A DNA stretch of 64,000 bases from Eutypa lata (lineage: Eukaryota > Ascomycota > Sordariomycetes > Xylariales > Diatrypaceae). Location: assembly GCA_022661535.1 (NCBI GenBank), contig JAKULF010000013.1:124001-188000 (forward strand), in the 5' to 3' direction. Position numbers and translations under genes: made by a program. The notes beneath the pieces were generated by a model. The model searched no databases. It was not told the DNA's origin and saw only the letters and a program-made list of their open reading frames with translations. Each line of letters opens with the position of its first letter. Position 1 is the first letter of the stretch. Positions 22,461-34,336 of this stretch are shown here, in pieces.

Positions 22461-23687
22461 CTAGCATAAAGGGCCCGCGCCCTTTTGGTCGTTGTCGACG
22501 ACTGGGACGCTAATATAATACTATTGCGAATTAGTGAGAACTCCCTAGTGAATTTTGCTTGTCTACGAGATATAATACCTCGAACGTCCCGTTGCTGCTT
22601 AAAGAACCAACTTTGACGGTGCCTTTCCAATCCAGCAGTCCGCTAGAATTCCGTTTGACGAACCGGTCTGTCATGAGAGTATATGCCTGCTTTGCCGGAC
22701 CAAGGCATTCGTCCTCTGGTAATAGGCCTAGCTTGATACCTTTGAGCCACCCAAAGGTGAACATAGCCGTAGCACTACTCTCTATGTAATTACCCTCCAT
22801 CGCCGGGTATGGCTTGTTCATGATAAGCCACCAGCCGCCCGACTCATCCTGTGCTGTCTTCACGGCGGCTGCAAGCGAAGTGAAGTAATCTATCAAACGA
22901 GCGTACCCAGGGTGGGACTCCGGAAACAGCTGGATAACCTCAAGAAGGGCGAGCAAGTACCTGAAATATTCCAAGTCAGACATCACAAGTCATCGTTAAG
23001 CACTCCAAAAGCTACTTACCAGCCAACAGCACGGTCCCAAACAAGGGGTGCAGCGCCCGTGACAGGGTCAGCCCACACAGCGACCTTTCTTTCGTCATAC
23101 CCGTGCGCCAGGAGGCCACTCGTCTTGTTGCGGGTATGGGCCTCTATGGTATCAAATTGCAGCACGATGTCGTCCCACGCGGTAGTGTTTCCGTCATCGA
23201 ACGACCGCGTCCACTTCGCATAGAATGAGTCCGCCATGAAGATACCATCGAGCCACATCTGGTTCGGGTAGTTAGGGTCGCGGTGCCAGAAGCCGCCGCT
23301 CGGGGTGCGCGGGTGTCTGTTCAGCTGCTCCCGGATGATGCGGGCGGCTGACTTGTACTTCTCGTCCCCGGTGCGCTCGTACCACCAGAGGAAGTTGTGG
23401 CCCATCCGGTATTCGTCCAGCGAGTAGTAATCGTACAGCCAGTCTTTCAGGGTGCCATTGTCGAGCACGACCGCGTCGATCTGGCTCTCATACCAATCAA
23501 CAATACCTTTGTTCCCCGTTAAGCTGTAGGCCGCCTCGATTCCCAGGTATAATGTTGCCTCGGTATAGTGAAAGACCTTGTTGACGCCGCGCTGCATAAA
23601 CGAATCGGCCATCCATGCTAGGTACGAGGTCGAGGCCGTTGCGACTGCGGAAACAAGGCCGGCTAGGGCGAGTACTAGATACTTCAT
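22461..23687 (-). CDS. GH105 unsaturated rhamnogalacturonyl hydrolase, secreted, probably 3' frameshifted (three exons, 369 aa)
   Basis: Removes the terminal unsaturated galacturonic acid from rhamnogalacturonan-lyase products in pectin breakdown. Exons on the minus strand: 23020-23687, 22579-22960, 22461-22520 (1110 bases, in frame). A signal peptide (MKYLVLALAGLVSAVATA) leads into an (alpha/alpha)6-barrel. Seen motifs: WLYDYYSLDEYRMGHNFLWW, GGFWHRDPNYPNQMWLDGIF (Asp 147 of WLDG matches the catalytic Asp of YteR-type enzymes), ESGGWWLIM in the second exon and YYISVPVVDNDQKGAGP in the third. The end is GAGPLC-stop. One added T in the run at about 22470 would instead give a family-like tail (GPFMLAAYEWET...), so a single-base loss is likely. 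Only about ten C-terminal residues are affected, so activity may survive. Fits a pectin-degrading lifestyle together with the CE16 and AA9 genes here. Confidence 0.9.
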
Positions 23688-25572
23688 TTTGCAATCGCCA
23701 CCAGCAGCCGAACGCTAGACCTCGTTCAACTGATCGTAACGCCACCGTATAACAGTATAGCCTACGTAAACTACGCTTAATATGTTTATTAACTGTCAGC
23801 CTATACCTAGGACTACGCCAGTTACAACTATGACCTATACAATAATATTAACCCGAGGATGAATGATACATCGCTCTTGTAATACCGGAAAGCGAACAGA
23901 TACATTGGAACGATGCCGACTGGCGGAAAATCAAGATTGGTATTCTAAGACCCCACGGGGTGATGGTGCTTCCCCGCGCCTTGGGCCTTGGCAGGTGGAG
24001 GTCGTGAAGTTGGGGTTATAGCGATGTCTAGAACAAAGCAAATGACCAGTCTGAACAAACGAAGTACCTTCCTGTCTATGTCCATCAAGAGGTTGTGAAG
24101 CTATTTAAAGAAAATTACTCTCCGACGCTCTATGTATACAGTTTAATAAGTTAAAATAAGCCACGTGTTACGAAGGTTAAGAGACCAGTCAATAATACAT
24201 GCTAAATCCATGTTGTCCTAGAAAGTTTCAATTCTTCAAACTTGGCCGAACTCTTATCTGGAAGTATCGTATGAAGCTGAATGTTATTCTGCCGTCTGAC
24301 CTTCAATGCTATCAGTCATATGACGTTGTATGATTTCTTGATGTACACAATCATACTTGGTCGAGTCCTGAGAGGCCGTAGTAAACGCTTAATGTCACAT
24401 CGAAACCAACCCCTATTACATAGGCATGTCAAGCATGTCAAGCATTTCAGGTAGGTTAACATATCTAGGCACAGTGCTATATTTCTCATGCAACTTGAAA
24501 CCTCGTTATTAGGCTTTCTTGCTGGAGAAACTTCAATTTCACACTTAGACTGGATTTAGAAATTAGGTTGATATACAACAAGAATCAATAACAAGCCTAT
24601 ATAACGCTAAAAATAGAATGTTCCTTTTCGCAAAGATATTATCACATTGAATATTAAGAGTTACAGTTGAATAAATAGGGGAGCTGCTTATTATATGTGA
24701 TGATGCGAGATGCATTCCTCCATCCTTTGAGATCTATCTAGCTAATTAACAGTTTCTTCCGATTTCGATCTTCTCGTGAGTTCAAGAGGGAGGAGTGAAA
24801 GATAAAAGACAATTATGATCTTCTTCCTCTTTGGCATCATGATAACATCCTATATTCACCGCTGCATTCTAGCTTGTAGCTTATAGACCGAGGAGAGTGA
24901 AAGGGGTGTGTAAATAGCCAGACTTGGAAGAAGTGATGGTGTGAAATCAACCCTTGAATAACCGCAATTGTAGCGGCACGATTAAGTGTTGATCTGGTAA
25001 GAACTTGGTCGAATTGTTGCAGAAACAGCACACCCGCTGGTGCCTCGTCTCTATGAGTTGCATCTATTTCCTGAATTAAAGCTGTCTGCTTAGGGTGGCG
25101 GCAGGTCCTCTATCAAAAACGAACAAATGTTAAGATAGTGATGACGAATGCAATACTTGCATAGAGGACAATCTCGACCCAAAAGTGCTAGATGATAACA
25201 AGCAAAATAGGGCTTGATCCTAGGACACAACAGGCACAGCTATTTTACGTCCCCCGGAGATGACAATGATACGTAGCTATATTAGTGGCCGTCGCTCCCA
25301 ACGATTGTTTTCGCGGATACCGGAAAGAAGCCACGCCTATAAGCGGTATCGATTAGTGTTGTGTGCTAAAATATCATGATTTCCTAATCCTACTTACGGC
25401 CACTGAGAAGATTGAGGCCTAGGTGACGGTTGGCTCGCGTGGCACGGGAATAAGATCGCAACGATTGTTCTATCCCTAGATAGGCATGTCAGCTTGTTAG
25501 ATAACCAGGAGCCTTGACCGGGCGTGGTTAGTCGTTGCACATGTAGTGGATCTAGAGATAACTACCCCCTTT

Positions 25573-25860
25573 TACGAAGGTAGCGGTCAAAGGTTAGAGG
25601 ACTCAGATACTTTGCCTACAGTAAGCTCATGTATCAGCTTGCACGGTATACAAGAAGCTTAGGTAGTTAAGTGCCCTAGCATCACTAAAGATATTGACCG
25701 TTTAGTTTATCTTCACCCTATGTAGCCTTGTATCATAGGTGCTTTTTGGTGGATTATCCGCTAATCGATGTTATCAACAAAGTACACAGTTTATTTTGAC
25801 TCATTTGCACTAGGGCCGGATTGTCGATGAGTCCTCTGACTTTTGACCGTTACCTTCGTA
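25573..25860. mobile_element. Second small inverted-repeat element (MITE-like, about 288 bp)
   Basis: The 33-base left arm at 25573-25605 starts tacgaaggtagcggtcaa and ends gaggactca. The right arm at 25828-25860 is its inverted copy. They differ at four positions, all transitions. The interior has no coding capacity. The arms differ in sequence from those of the element at 6241-6658, so it is a different family. No clear target-site duplication was found. Confidence 0.6.
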
Positions 25861-28254
25861 GTCCTTGTGAAATTTTCCACGGACGAGCAACATGGTCATT
25901 TCTAGACCGGCGTGCATTATTTCAAGTGTTTGACTTGCGACATTGGTACTTCGTTATGTACGAAGTAGTCTACGTAGTTGTCAATGCCATATAATATAGT
26001 ATGCGTAGAATATTTGTTCCCCTGCTTGGTACAACGCTAAATTCCGTGGGTATGATAATAGCTAAATCTAGCAATGGACATAGGGGAAATATTGTAGAAC
26101 CGTTTAAGGGGTGACATTGCGGTCCCACGATGTCGTCACCTGCCTGAGAATCGTAATCCCATCGTTATGAAACAAATGTTCCTTTTCGATATTCATTTTG
26201 GGCATGATCTCTTTGTGGACAATGACCTACTAGGCCTCCCCGCTTGCACGAAAGTAGAACATTAGATACATCAAGGCATTGTAAAGCATATTATCCGGGG
26301 CCTAGCAAGAAATAATAAATGCATCAAGCTGTTATGTTAAGGAATATTTAATTAGTCACTACTTCCTACTTCGTCTATAATGAATATGCGCTACTAGAGG
26401 TAAACAGTTGAACATATCTTGTAGAATTTTTCTATCCCTGCTAAAGCTGTCGTCTGTCAACGCCGCACGGTCATTTGAGATACCAACATCCTGGACGATG
26501 TGGCTGACGCGCCCAACCAGGGTTAGGACGTGGGCCTAATTCGCCCACAGTGTCCCCAAGCGCGTGGGTGTGATGTTAATCAGATAGCATTGCCTCGGAT
26601 ATTGATAGGATAGATGGTGGGGATATAAACCTCTTTTATATCGGAAGCATTGCTAACATGTATAGACGGTTAATTAGTCATTTATATTGCATTCTTCCTC
26701 ATGACTATAAACTGGCTGACTCAAGACATCTTATCATTTTCCGATGATCCTCCCTCCAATGCCGATCATGCACTCTATAGGATTGGATGCACGCTTAAAG
26801 TGTCTCACCTAATCACCCGGCTGCAGGTGACTGGTGCGCATGGGGTTTAGATGGCATGCATAGACGGAATACTACCTCGTACAATACATACCTAACTATG
26901 GGGCATCGGCACGGCACCTCCCCTAGCAGAGGCCTTCAGGCTAAAGAACCACTATGCCGGGAAGCGTTAAACTGGCAGGTATCGTTAGTTATTCACTTGT
27001 TCAAAGCGTCTCAGACTATCTTGATAGCATCCTTGTAGTTACTGACATACTATCATTCATATCATGGGATACTTAACATGATGATCGTGCATACATATGC
27101 ATGATAGTGAGAATCCCTTGCCATGGCCTGCAAGATGCTTCGGTAAGTAGGAGATGAAGTTTAATGCACCTACATGTGTACAATTGCAAGTTGGTGTAGA
27201 GCACTAAGTAATTTCTAGAGTTGCCAACATAATCGATAAACAACCGTTCATCGCATCATAATTAAAATCAAAACTAGGGCCTACCTCCGTAGCCTTACAG
27301 TCGAGATCGCTCGGCAACCCCGACATTCATTCTTGAAATTCAAGGAACTACCTAGTTAGAAGCCCCGGTCATTGTCAGGAAGTCAATGCTTTGAAGCGAA
27401 AGTCGTAATACCTACATGCCATTCAACCATGGGGAAGCCCTGCAATACTTTGGCCATAGGCTTTGGTACCAAGGTATGTAAGTAAGCTTCGTGATGGTGA
27501 ATTATGAGGTTTCGCATTCGGTGTCACGCGACTTTAGTAGATATGTAGTTGTCTTCGTTTGATGGAGATTGCAGCACTATACTACATACCTACTGTAGGA
27601 GAAAACGAAGAGTCCGGCATTCTTTGTAGATCAATGCCGATTGACGATCTCTTACGTGTAGTTACATACAGTAGAAACGCGACTGATGTCCGTGCCGTGC
27701 GCCTGTATCCCGTTTGAGTAACCACGCTGCCACGATGTCGCTATAGATTCACACACATTAGCGAACGCCAAGGTGTCGATCCCCCGGACGGATGTTTTCC
27801 ATTTCAAGCAACTGATTCATCTACAATTGAAATGCCGTTAGTTATAGAACGGGGATTTATGATAGCTAATCGCTCTGTGACAGAAAGCTTGCTCCGTGTA
27901 GCGGACCATTGCCATGGATGTCATTTGTCATTGCTGCATTTAATATACATAGCTGGGGAGGGGAACAACGGTAGGGCTTTGCGAACGCTACTCGACGTGA
28001 ATCGGGGTGTCTTAACCGATGCGACAAGGGGGGCCGTCCTATTATCCAAAACAACTTCCGTCGGGCTTCACCCCTTGTGTAGGATGCTCTTCGTTGCTCT
28101 CTTCGGCTCTTACCTTACCCAATACTACCTAGCCTTTCCCACATTCCGTGCGGTTTGGCCTCCCCGGGTCCACATAGACTCGTTCCCCGTGCGACGGTTT
28201 TTTGATAGCTTCTTGACATGTTCTGTTAGTTCGTGATTCATTTTAGCGTTGATA

Positions 28255-28278
28255 TGCTGCTGCTGCTGCTGCTGCTGC
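28255..28278. repeat. (TGC)8 trinucleotide microsatellite
   Basis: Eight perfect TGC units in non-coding DNA about 375 bases upstream of the rhodopsin-like gene. Confidence 0.95.
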
Positions 28279-28655
28279 AGTGTTGAACCGCGATCTTTCG
28301 ACATGTGGAACCGATGGCACCTTTATGCGGAGTAATCTTGTTTAGCGGGAGGTAGACTCGGTGGCAGAAGTTAGTTTTGCCTTTCCATTAATGCGCGATC
28401 GTTCTGCTATTATTATACCTGGATTGCCAGCAAGGAGGAAGACGAACCAGTTCCTCGGGTCTCAAGGCACCCTGACCAAACTTACCAACCTATATCTCAC
28501 GAACGCATCGCTCTCCACCCGTGACGGTCACGATACCGCCACCTTCATGGACGTCACTATAATCGCCCGGAGCTTGATTTGACGGCTGACAACTGCATGC
28601 TGAGCATTGTTGTCACGCTGTCGAGTTTCTACGACAGTCGGAAAGCATTGAAAAA

Positions 28656-30091
28656 ATGGAATTGGTGCATCTGCCGGTGCTGGGCTTCGTGCGCGCCGAG
28701 CTCATAATCAACTGCATCGTCGCAGTGCTCGTGTTGATGGTGGTGGGCCTCAGAATTTTAGGACGACGTCTTGGGCCTGGATTGGGATGGGACGATGCCT
28801 TAATCCTTTGCGCGACTGTCCGTCTCCCTATCTACGCAATTCTTGCTGACACTGCTGACAAACATCGTAGCCTCTCGCACTTGCGATGTTGGTCGCGCAC
28901 GGTCTCAGTAAGTTGAAAGCTCTTCGAATGGTTCAGAAGCAGCGCTAACGCATCGTCGTAAATAGTTGTGCCAGTAGGAAGTGGTTATAACATGCCTGAC
29001 CATCTCGAACGTGAGTAATATTCTCCTTCCCGGTGTAGCAGGAACCTATAGTGTCGGCCAATGCCACACCTTCTCTCGGGGTAGACACGGCATACGTATT
29101 GCCACCCGAGGCGCCTATAGGTCTTTACTGACTTGGATATACGCACATTAGTCTATGCCAACTTCCAATACATCGGCCAGATTACTTTCGGCACCACGCT
29201 TGTATATGTGGTTGCGTTGTCACTCATAAAAGCGAGCATGTTGACCTTCTTCCTACGCGTTTTCGTCACGACATCCCTACACAACGCCGCGAAGGCCTTG
29301 TTGGGATTCGTGGTGCTTTGGATGGTGTGCTACCTTTGCGCCAACATTTTCCTCTGCCACCCTATCTCGGCGCAGTGGACCGGCATCGGGACGTGCGGCG
29401 CCTACGTCCCGATGATCCAATCCTTAATCGCGACCAATATCGTCAGTGACTTGGTCATCATGTCATTACCTATGTATAGCATATGGAGCTTACAAACACG
29501 AAAAACCGAAAAGCTAGGCATCATGTCCTGCTTTGCTCTAGGGCTTGCGTATGACCACCGTTTACCTCCAACAGGGAAAAGGGGTATGCTAACCACCTGT
29601 ACAGAGTTGTTGTCGCCGCCACATGCCGACTAATATACATTTCGACGGTCCTTGCAAACGATAATATAACGGCAACACTGCCCACGATCATGTTCCTGTT
29701 TGTACTCGAACCGAACCTCGGTATTCTATGCGTTAGCATCCCGATGCTTCGGCCGCTCTATGCCATGTACAGAAAGCGAATAGGGGGCTCTCGACTAAAG
29801 GAAGACACAGACGAGCGAACCGACAGGTATGCCAAAAATCGGTCCGGTCAGGGGAGCAACTGTATGGGGACGACATCGAACAGCCGCGTGGAGAACAATG
29901 CAGCATGGGAGATGGAGGATTTTTACCGCCCGGATGTGATCAAGCACGACACGACGGTGACTGGGCCTGGAGAAGAATCCACGCCCGGAGACGATTCCGG
30001 ATCGGAGAAGAACCTGACTACTACGACAGACCCGAATAGAACGAAGGGCGCCATACGAGTCGAAACGGTGTGGACTATGACGCGTAGTTAA
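28656..30091 (+). CDS. Rhodopsin-domain, PTH11-like seven-helix membrane protein (five exons, 375 aa)
   Basis: Plasma-membrane protein of the fungal rhodopsin-domain (PTH11-like) group, some of which sense surfaces or nutrients; most are uncharacterised. Exons: 28656-28817, 28871-28907, 28966-29010, 29152-29548, 29605-30091 (1128 bases, in frame). Joins restore LGWDDALILCATPLALAMLV and AHGLIVPVGSGYNMPDHLE, which match the family pattern (GxDD after helix 1-2). Later helices: IGQITFGTTLVYVVALSLIK, ALLGFVVLWMVCYLCANIFL with Cys, a CxxxxxQWTG loop, SLIATNIVSDLVIMSLPMYS, then VVVAATCRLIYI and IMFLFVLEPNLGILCVSIPM. The hydrophilic C-terminal tail is rich in Asp, Ser and Thr. The first donor is GTCCGT, a non-standard form, so that boundary is less certain. 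No CFEM domain is present. Ligand unknown. Confidence 0.87.
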
Positions 30092-31986
30092 GAGCGAAAT
30101 GACCATGGAATGCACTGGAATTACGGATCGGCGTTTGGGACGGGTTAGAACTTCGGTAGACGAAAACGAAGGCCCGGAAGGCCTGTTTCTACATATATAA
30201 ATGTGTGTATATTATTATTTTACACCTCGTGATACCCTCAAATCGGGCAGGCTCTATGGCTGAGCCGGGATGCCAAGCTTCATCATAATATTTTACATCA
30301 TTTGCAACGACGGGTATTGAGCGCTCCTTTACTATTGCAAGGTACCCCTTATTGAATTGAGTCCTTGGCCGAGCGCCCTTATAGAAAAGGCGTCCGCTGC
30401 GCCTTCTGAAATATCTGCTAGACGATTACTAGCATGATAGTTATAGGATAACCACTTCCTAGCGTAGTTCGCGGTAAGTTCCGCAGAAGTCGACCGTCGA
30501 TGCTTGATGCTAGGGATTCCTTACTAGCTTACAACGACTATAACTATGTACTAGTATTAGTATGTAAGACGGATTTCAATTTGGCCTTCGCTTATTTCAG
30601 ACCCGCCTGGAAAGCTGGAAGAACGAGATTCGTACGTACATATGTAGCCCTTCAAGATGGTCCAATAATTCACAATGGCACCTTCGTCGCCACATAAGCT
30701 GGAACAATGGTTTCTTAACCCCCCAGCCCTACAGGGGCCTGGACCTATGTAGCAACACTACTACTATTACCTTCGTTAAAGGACTACGTTAAACTTCAAC
30801 TGCCCGCTTGTGAAATTGTGTCTTCGAGAGCCTCGGGCGAGGCTAGTAATATAACAATTAAGACTATCACTTACTACCAGGTATAACAATCATAGTGTCA
30901 CAGGCAGGGGTGAGGGCTTGGAGTGGCTACAACCCCAACGGAATAATGACAGTCTCAAGATTATCAACGAGTAGGTAATTGTCGTTTTAGAGTAGTAAAC
31001 CGATGTCATGGTGGTAATAACTAGACCATAGTTTGGAAGGCCGATACGTTTGGGGACTGTATGTTTTCTACATTGATGAGTTCTCGTGATCTCCTCATGC
31101 TCACTATTTAAAACCACTCCTCCCATTCACTAACTAGTAGCTCGGCAATCGTTTCCCCTCACCCTTAGCCCTTGATCATATCCATATCCTGCTGATCAGG
31201 AGAAAGTAACTCCTAATGCCCCAAAAGCGAAAGTCGCCAAGTAGCACGAGTCATCTCCTCCAGCTCCTCGTAACTGTTTGTTCATTCCCGGCCCCCGTGA
31301 TTACCCGTGATCTATTCACTATCATAGGTGCTGTACTGCTTTCCGGCCTCATCCCCATTATTGGAAACAGATTTATATGTTCCTATGTATATGTCGACAG
31401 TCAACCTTTGCCTCGTATTCCCAAGATTTCCCGCAGAACATTTACACATGTGAAAACTTTTGGCATGGGCTAAGCGAGCGAGAGGTGATGTCATCAACTT
31501 CAGCCCACGGGATATACCGCTCTCGGTTGACAAACCCATGCTCTTTAAAAAAAAAAAACACGCCCTGTGACACATAGACTGAAAAGGGGTGAGAAAGACA
31601 GAGTGGAGAGAGAGTGAGTGAATGAAGAAAGGAAAGGTGGGTTGTGAATACACTCATGCTCTATCAATAGTGACTTCAACTCAATGTCAAAATAGTTGAA
31701 TCCGGAATCGTACCGCTTAGACGGAAAATCATGACTTAGAGGTATCTTATTGATGTCTTGACGCCCTTGATGGTGGGTTGGTAATGCTTTTATCGAGGAC
31801 AAGTGGCGAGGGATGGGAACAAGCTAATAGGAGTAAACCAACAGAGAATATACAAACAAGCTATCAACTCCTGGTCGACATTCATCAGGAGTGAACTTTC
31901 TTCCTTCTTTTATATCTTTCTTTACCCCTGAGACAAAATAATTAGGTGGTCAAACCCAGACATACTTCAACCCATCCACGTCCCAC
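30092..31986. other. Intergenic region between the rhodopsin-like gene and BPL1
   Basis: About 1.9 kb between convergent genes. Includes an A10 run near 31549-31558 and a purine-rich stretch at about 31590-31640. No gene supported on either strand. Confidence 0.5.
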
Positions 31987-34059
31987 CTAGAGCTTCCTCT
32001 TAATCAGCCCCCTAAAGAAATCAAAGCTATTCTCATCGCTCTGCAGGGCCCACATCTTGCCGGTAGGCCTATCATCACTTCCGAGCTCCTCCGCCTTCAG
32101 CATCCCCCAATCGGTCGTGATGCCGACGATGCGGGCGCGCGCGCCGCCGTGCTCCTGCAGGTTCACGATCTGGCGGCCGTGCAGCCAGTGGGCGTAGTAC
32201 GCGCCCTCGAGGTCGCGGGTGAAGCCGCGGCGCACGAAGGTCTTGTACAGGACCTCGAGGCGCACGAGGATGCGCGCCACGAGCCGCTCGACGCGGAAGG
32301 GGGCCAGGTGCGGCGGCAGCAGGGCGTCGAGGGACGTCGTGGGCCGCCCGTTCGTCGTGTTGATCCCGATGCCGAGCACGACCTGGTACGTGCCGGACGC
32401 GTAGGCGCAGTTGGAGAGGATGCCGCCGATCTTGACGTAGGATGGGGAAGAGGAAGAGGAATTGTGGTCATCCGAGGTGTCTGGCTTGCGCGGGTCCAGC
32501 GCGTAGATGTCGTTCGGCCACTTCAGCTTCACGGGCAGGTCCTCGTACCCGCGGTCGTACGACTTGATGGCCTCGACGATCGCCACGGCGGCCAGGTATT
32601 GGATGAAGACGACGGGGCGGCTGGGGGCGAGGTGCGCCGGGTGGTTGATCACGGTCGACATGATCAGGCTCCCGGCTGGAGCAATCCAGACGTTGCTACC
32701 GCGGCCCCGTCCCGCGACCTGGGTTGTGGCGGCAAGAGTGAAGCCCGTGGGTAGTTTGGAAAGGAGCTTGTAGTTCTTCTCGAGGAGGGTGTTGGTACTC
32801 GTGACGACTTCGCCGTACATAAAGTAATCACCCCACTCTTCCGCCTCGGTATCTTTGCTCCGGTACTCCTGGAGACTACCGTAGAAGGCATGGTGGTTGA
32901 AGTAAGGTGTCGCCTTGGCTTCTGGCCATGCTTCATCGTGCGCAACTATGCGCTTGACGATGGTGCCGTAATCAACACTGCCTTGACTGGTTATCTGCAC
33001 AGGAGCCTGGTTGTCGGACCCTGTCTGACTTTCGGTGTCACCAAGAGGCAGTGATTCCTTCAACGGAGTAAATGACCACTTCGAACTCGGCTTTTCTAGG
33101 TGAAAAACATCAGAGTCGTCTCTGATAAAGTCTTCGCCGTCTTCTTTGGTGATGATTTCGTCCCATGTGCAAAGAAGATCGTCCACATCATTGCTAACGA
33201 TAGACGATAAATGAAGTCTGGACAAAGAGGGCACAGTCGAGGTATCTTCATTAACTTCCAATCCCAATTTTCTCAAGCACGCCTTCAAGAAATTTGTTCT
33301 CGCACCATCGTCTGCCTGCAGTTTAGCAATCAGGTCGTCATAGCCAGGTACATCATATTGATGGCTGAGATTTGCCGCAGCAAACTCGGGGTGCGGCCCA
33401 GTCAACATAGCTGTGCCTTGGCCGACCTTACAATATACAACAGCGGCATTTAGGTCACCACCGTCCACATTTAGATCATCCACGTAACTCGCGATAGTTT
33501 CGACATCGTCGCTCTCCTGGCCTCTTTTGATGAAGACGCCCCCTCCGTTGTAATAGGAAGTGAATTCCTCAGGGACCACACCGACCCCTTTGAATGCATC
33601 TTTTGTGACACGTAACCGGGTCGCCTTGGCGCCTTTCTCGCTGTGGTATTGAAACCCCTTAAACGCACCACCTCGGCACGTGCCCGGGAAGAAGGCGAGC
33701 TCTCTCGGCCCTACCACTTCCATTGCCTTGTTTCCAACCTCAAACTCGCACTTTTGGCTCCCGTAGTAACCCCCGGCACAGAATCCCAGATATGCACCAC
33801 CTCGTCGCACGTACTGGGAAATGAGGAAGTTGCCCTCGCCATTGAGCACACGACAATAACCAAGGTCAGCTCCGCCAGGGAAGACGAGTAATGCGCAAGA
33901 GGGGGTCCATGGTTCTTTCAGCAAGACGGCTTCCGTGATAGGTATAACTGCGTAGTTGGGAGATAGGAGGCGGCGCAAGGAGTAGATCGCATGCTTAACG
34001 GATTCTACTGTAGACCCCGAGCCCGTGTAGACAAGAACATTCAGCTTTCGCGAAGTCAT
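31987..34059 (-). CDS. BPL1: Biotin--protein ligase (single exon, 690 aa)
   Basis: Activates biotin with ATP and attaches it to carboxylases such as acetyl-CoA and pyruvate carboxylase; cytosolic and essential in fungi. The N-terminal half is the glutamine-amidotransferase-like BPL_N domain: LNVLVYTGSGSTVESVKHAI, LLVFPGGADLGYCRVL, GGAYLGFCAGGYYGSQKCEF and YYNGGGVF. The C-terminal half (from about residue 410) is the BirA/LplA-type catalytic domain: TTQVAGRGRGSNVWIAPAGS (the GRGRG biotinyl-AMP loop), KLKWPNDIYA, KIGGILSNCAY and VVLGIGINTTN, followed by the C-terminal SH3-like part. Length is normal for fungal BPL1. It is divergently arranged with COA4; only about 280 bases separate the two starts, so they may share a promoter. 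Confidence 0.96.
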   Translation of the reverse strand: MTSRKLNVLVYTGSGSTVESVKHAIYSLRRLLSPNYAVIPITEAVLLKEPWTPSCALLVFPGGADLGYCRVLNGEGNFLISQYVRRGGAYLGFCAGGYYGSQKCEFEVGNKAMEVVGPRELAFFPGTCRGGAFKGFQYHSEKGAKATRLRVTKDAFKGVGVVPEEFTSYYNGGGVFIKRGQESDDVETIASYVDDLNVDGGDLNAAVVYCKVGQGTAMLTGPHPEFAAANLSHQYDVPGYDDLIAKLQADDGARTNFLKACLRKLGLEVNEDTSTVPSLSRLHLSSIVSNDVDDLLCTWDEIITKEDGEDFIRDDSDVFHLEKPSSKWSFTPLKESLPLGDTESQTGSDNQAPVQITSQGSVDYGTIVKRIVAHDEAWPEAKATPYFNHHAFYGSLQEYRSKDTEAEEWGDYFMYGEVVTSTNTLLEKNYKLLSKLPTGFTLAATTQVAGRGRGSNVWIAPAGSLIMSTVINHPAHLAPSRPVVFIQYLAAVAIVEAIKSYDRGYEDLPVKLKWPNDIYALDPRKPDTSDDHNSSSSSPSYVKIGGILSNCAYASGTYQVVLGIGINTTNGRPTTSLDALLPPHLAPFRVERLVARILVRLEVLYKTFVRRGFTRDLEGAYYAHWLHGRQIVNLQEHGGARARIVGITTDWGMLKAEELGSDDRPTGKMWALQSDENSFDFFRGLIKRKL

Positions 34060-34336
34060 TGTCTAAAATTGTGACAGTGCCCCAGCACTGTTCGATAGCG
34101 ATATAGACTTGTCGTTCGACGTCAGACGGATTTTCAGTGATGACCTGAGCCCAGTATTGTAGCCGAATTTACGCCGCTCTATGGGCTGTCTAAGGGGCTT
34201 TGCCCACTAAAATAGCAGCCACCAATAGCTCAACTGCTTGACCTAGCTCTACCAACCACACCAGCCTCGTCAAAGGACATCCGATTCCACCAATAAGACT
34301 TTCACAAACGTCAACGAAACTGACAAGTCGGGAATA

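Larger units (their letters stand above)
23688..28655. other. 5 kb AT-rich gene desert
   Basis: The longest gene-poor stretch in the window. I see only an inverted-repeat element (25573-25860), a TGC trinucleotide repeat (28255-28278), a short direct repeat (catgtcaag twice near 24425-24443) and a palindromic patch near 25948-25970. An open frame at 27832-28236 starts with ATG but has no recognisable domain. The last few hundred bases are probably the promoter and leader of the gene at 28656. Confidence 0.55.

Noticed and set aside
27832..28236. 134-codon ATG-started open frame upstream of the rhodopsin-like gene
   Set aside because: No domain, no intron signals, not needed by neighbours; probably chance.
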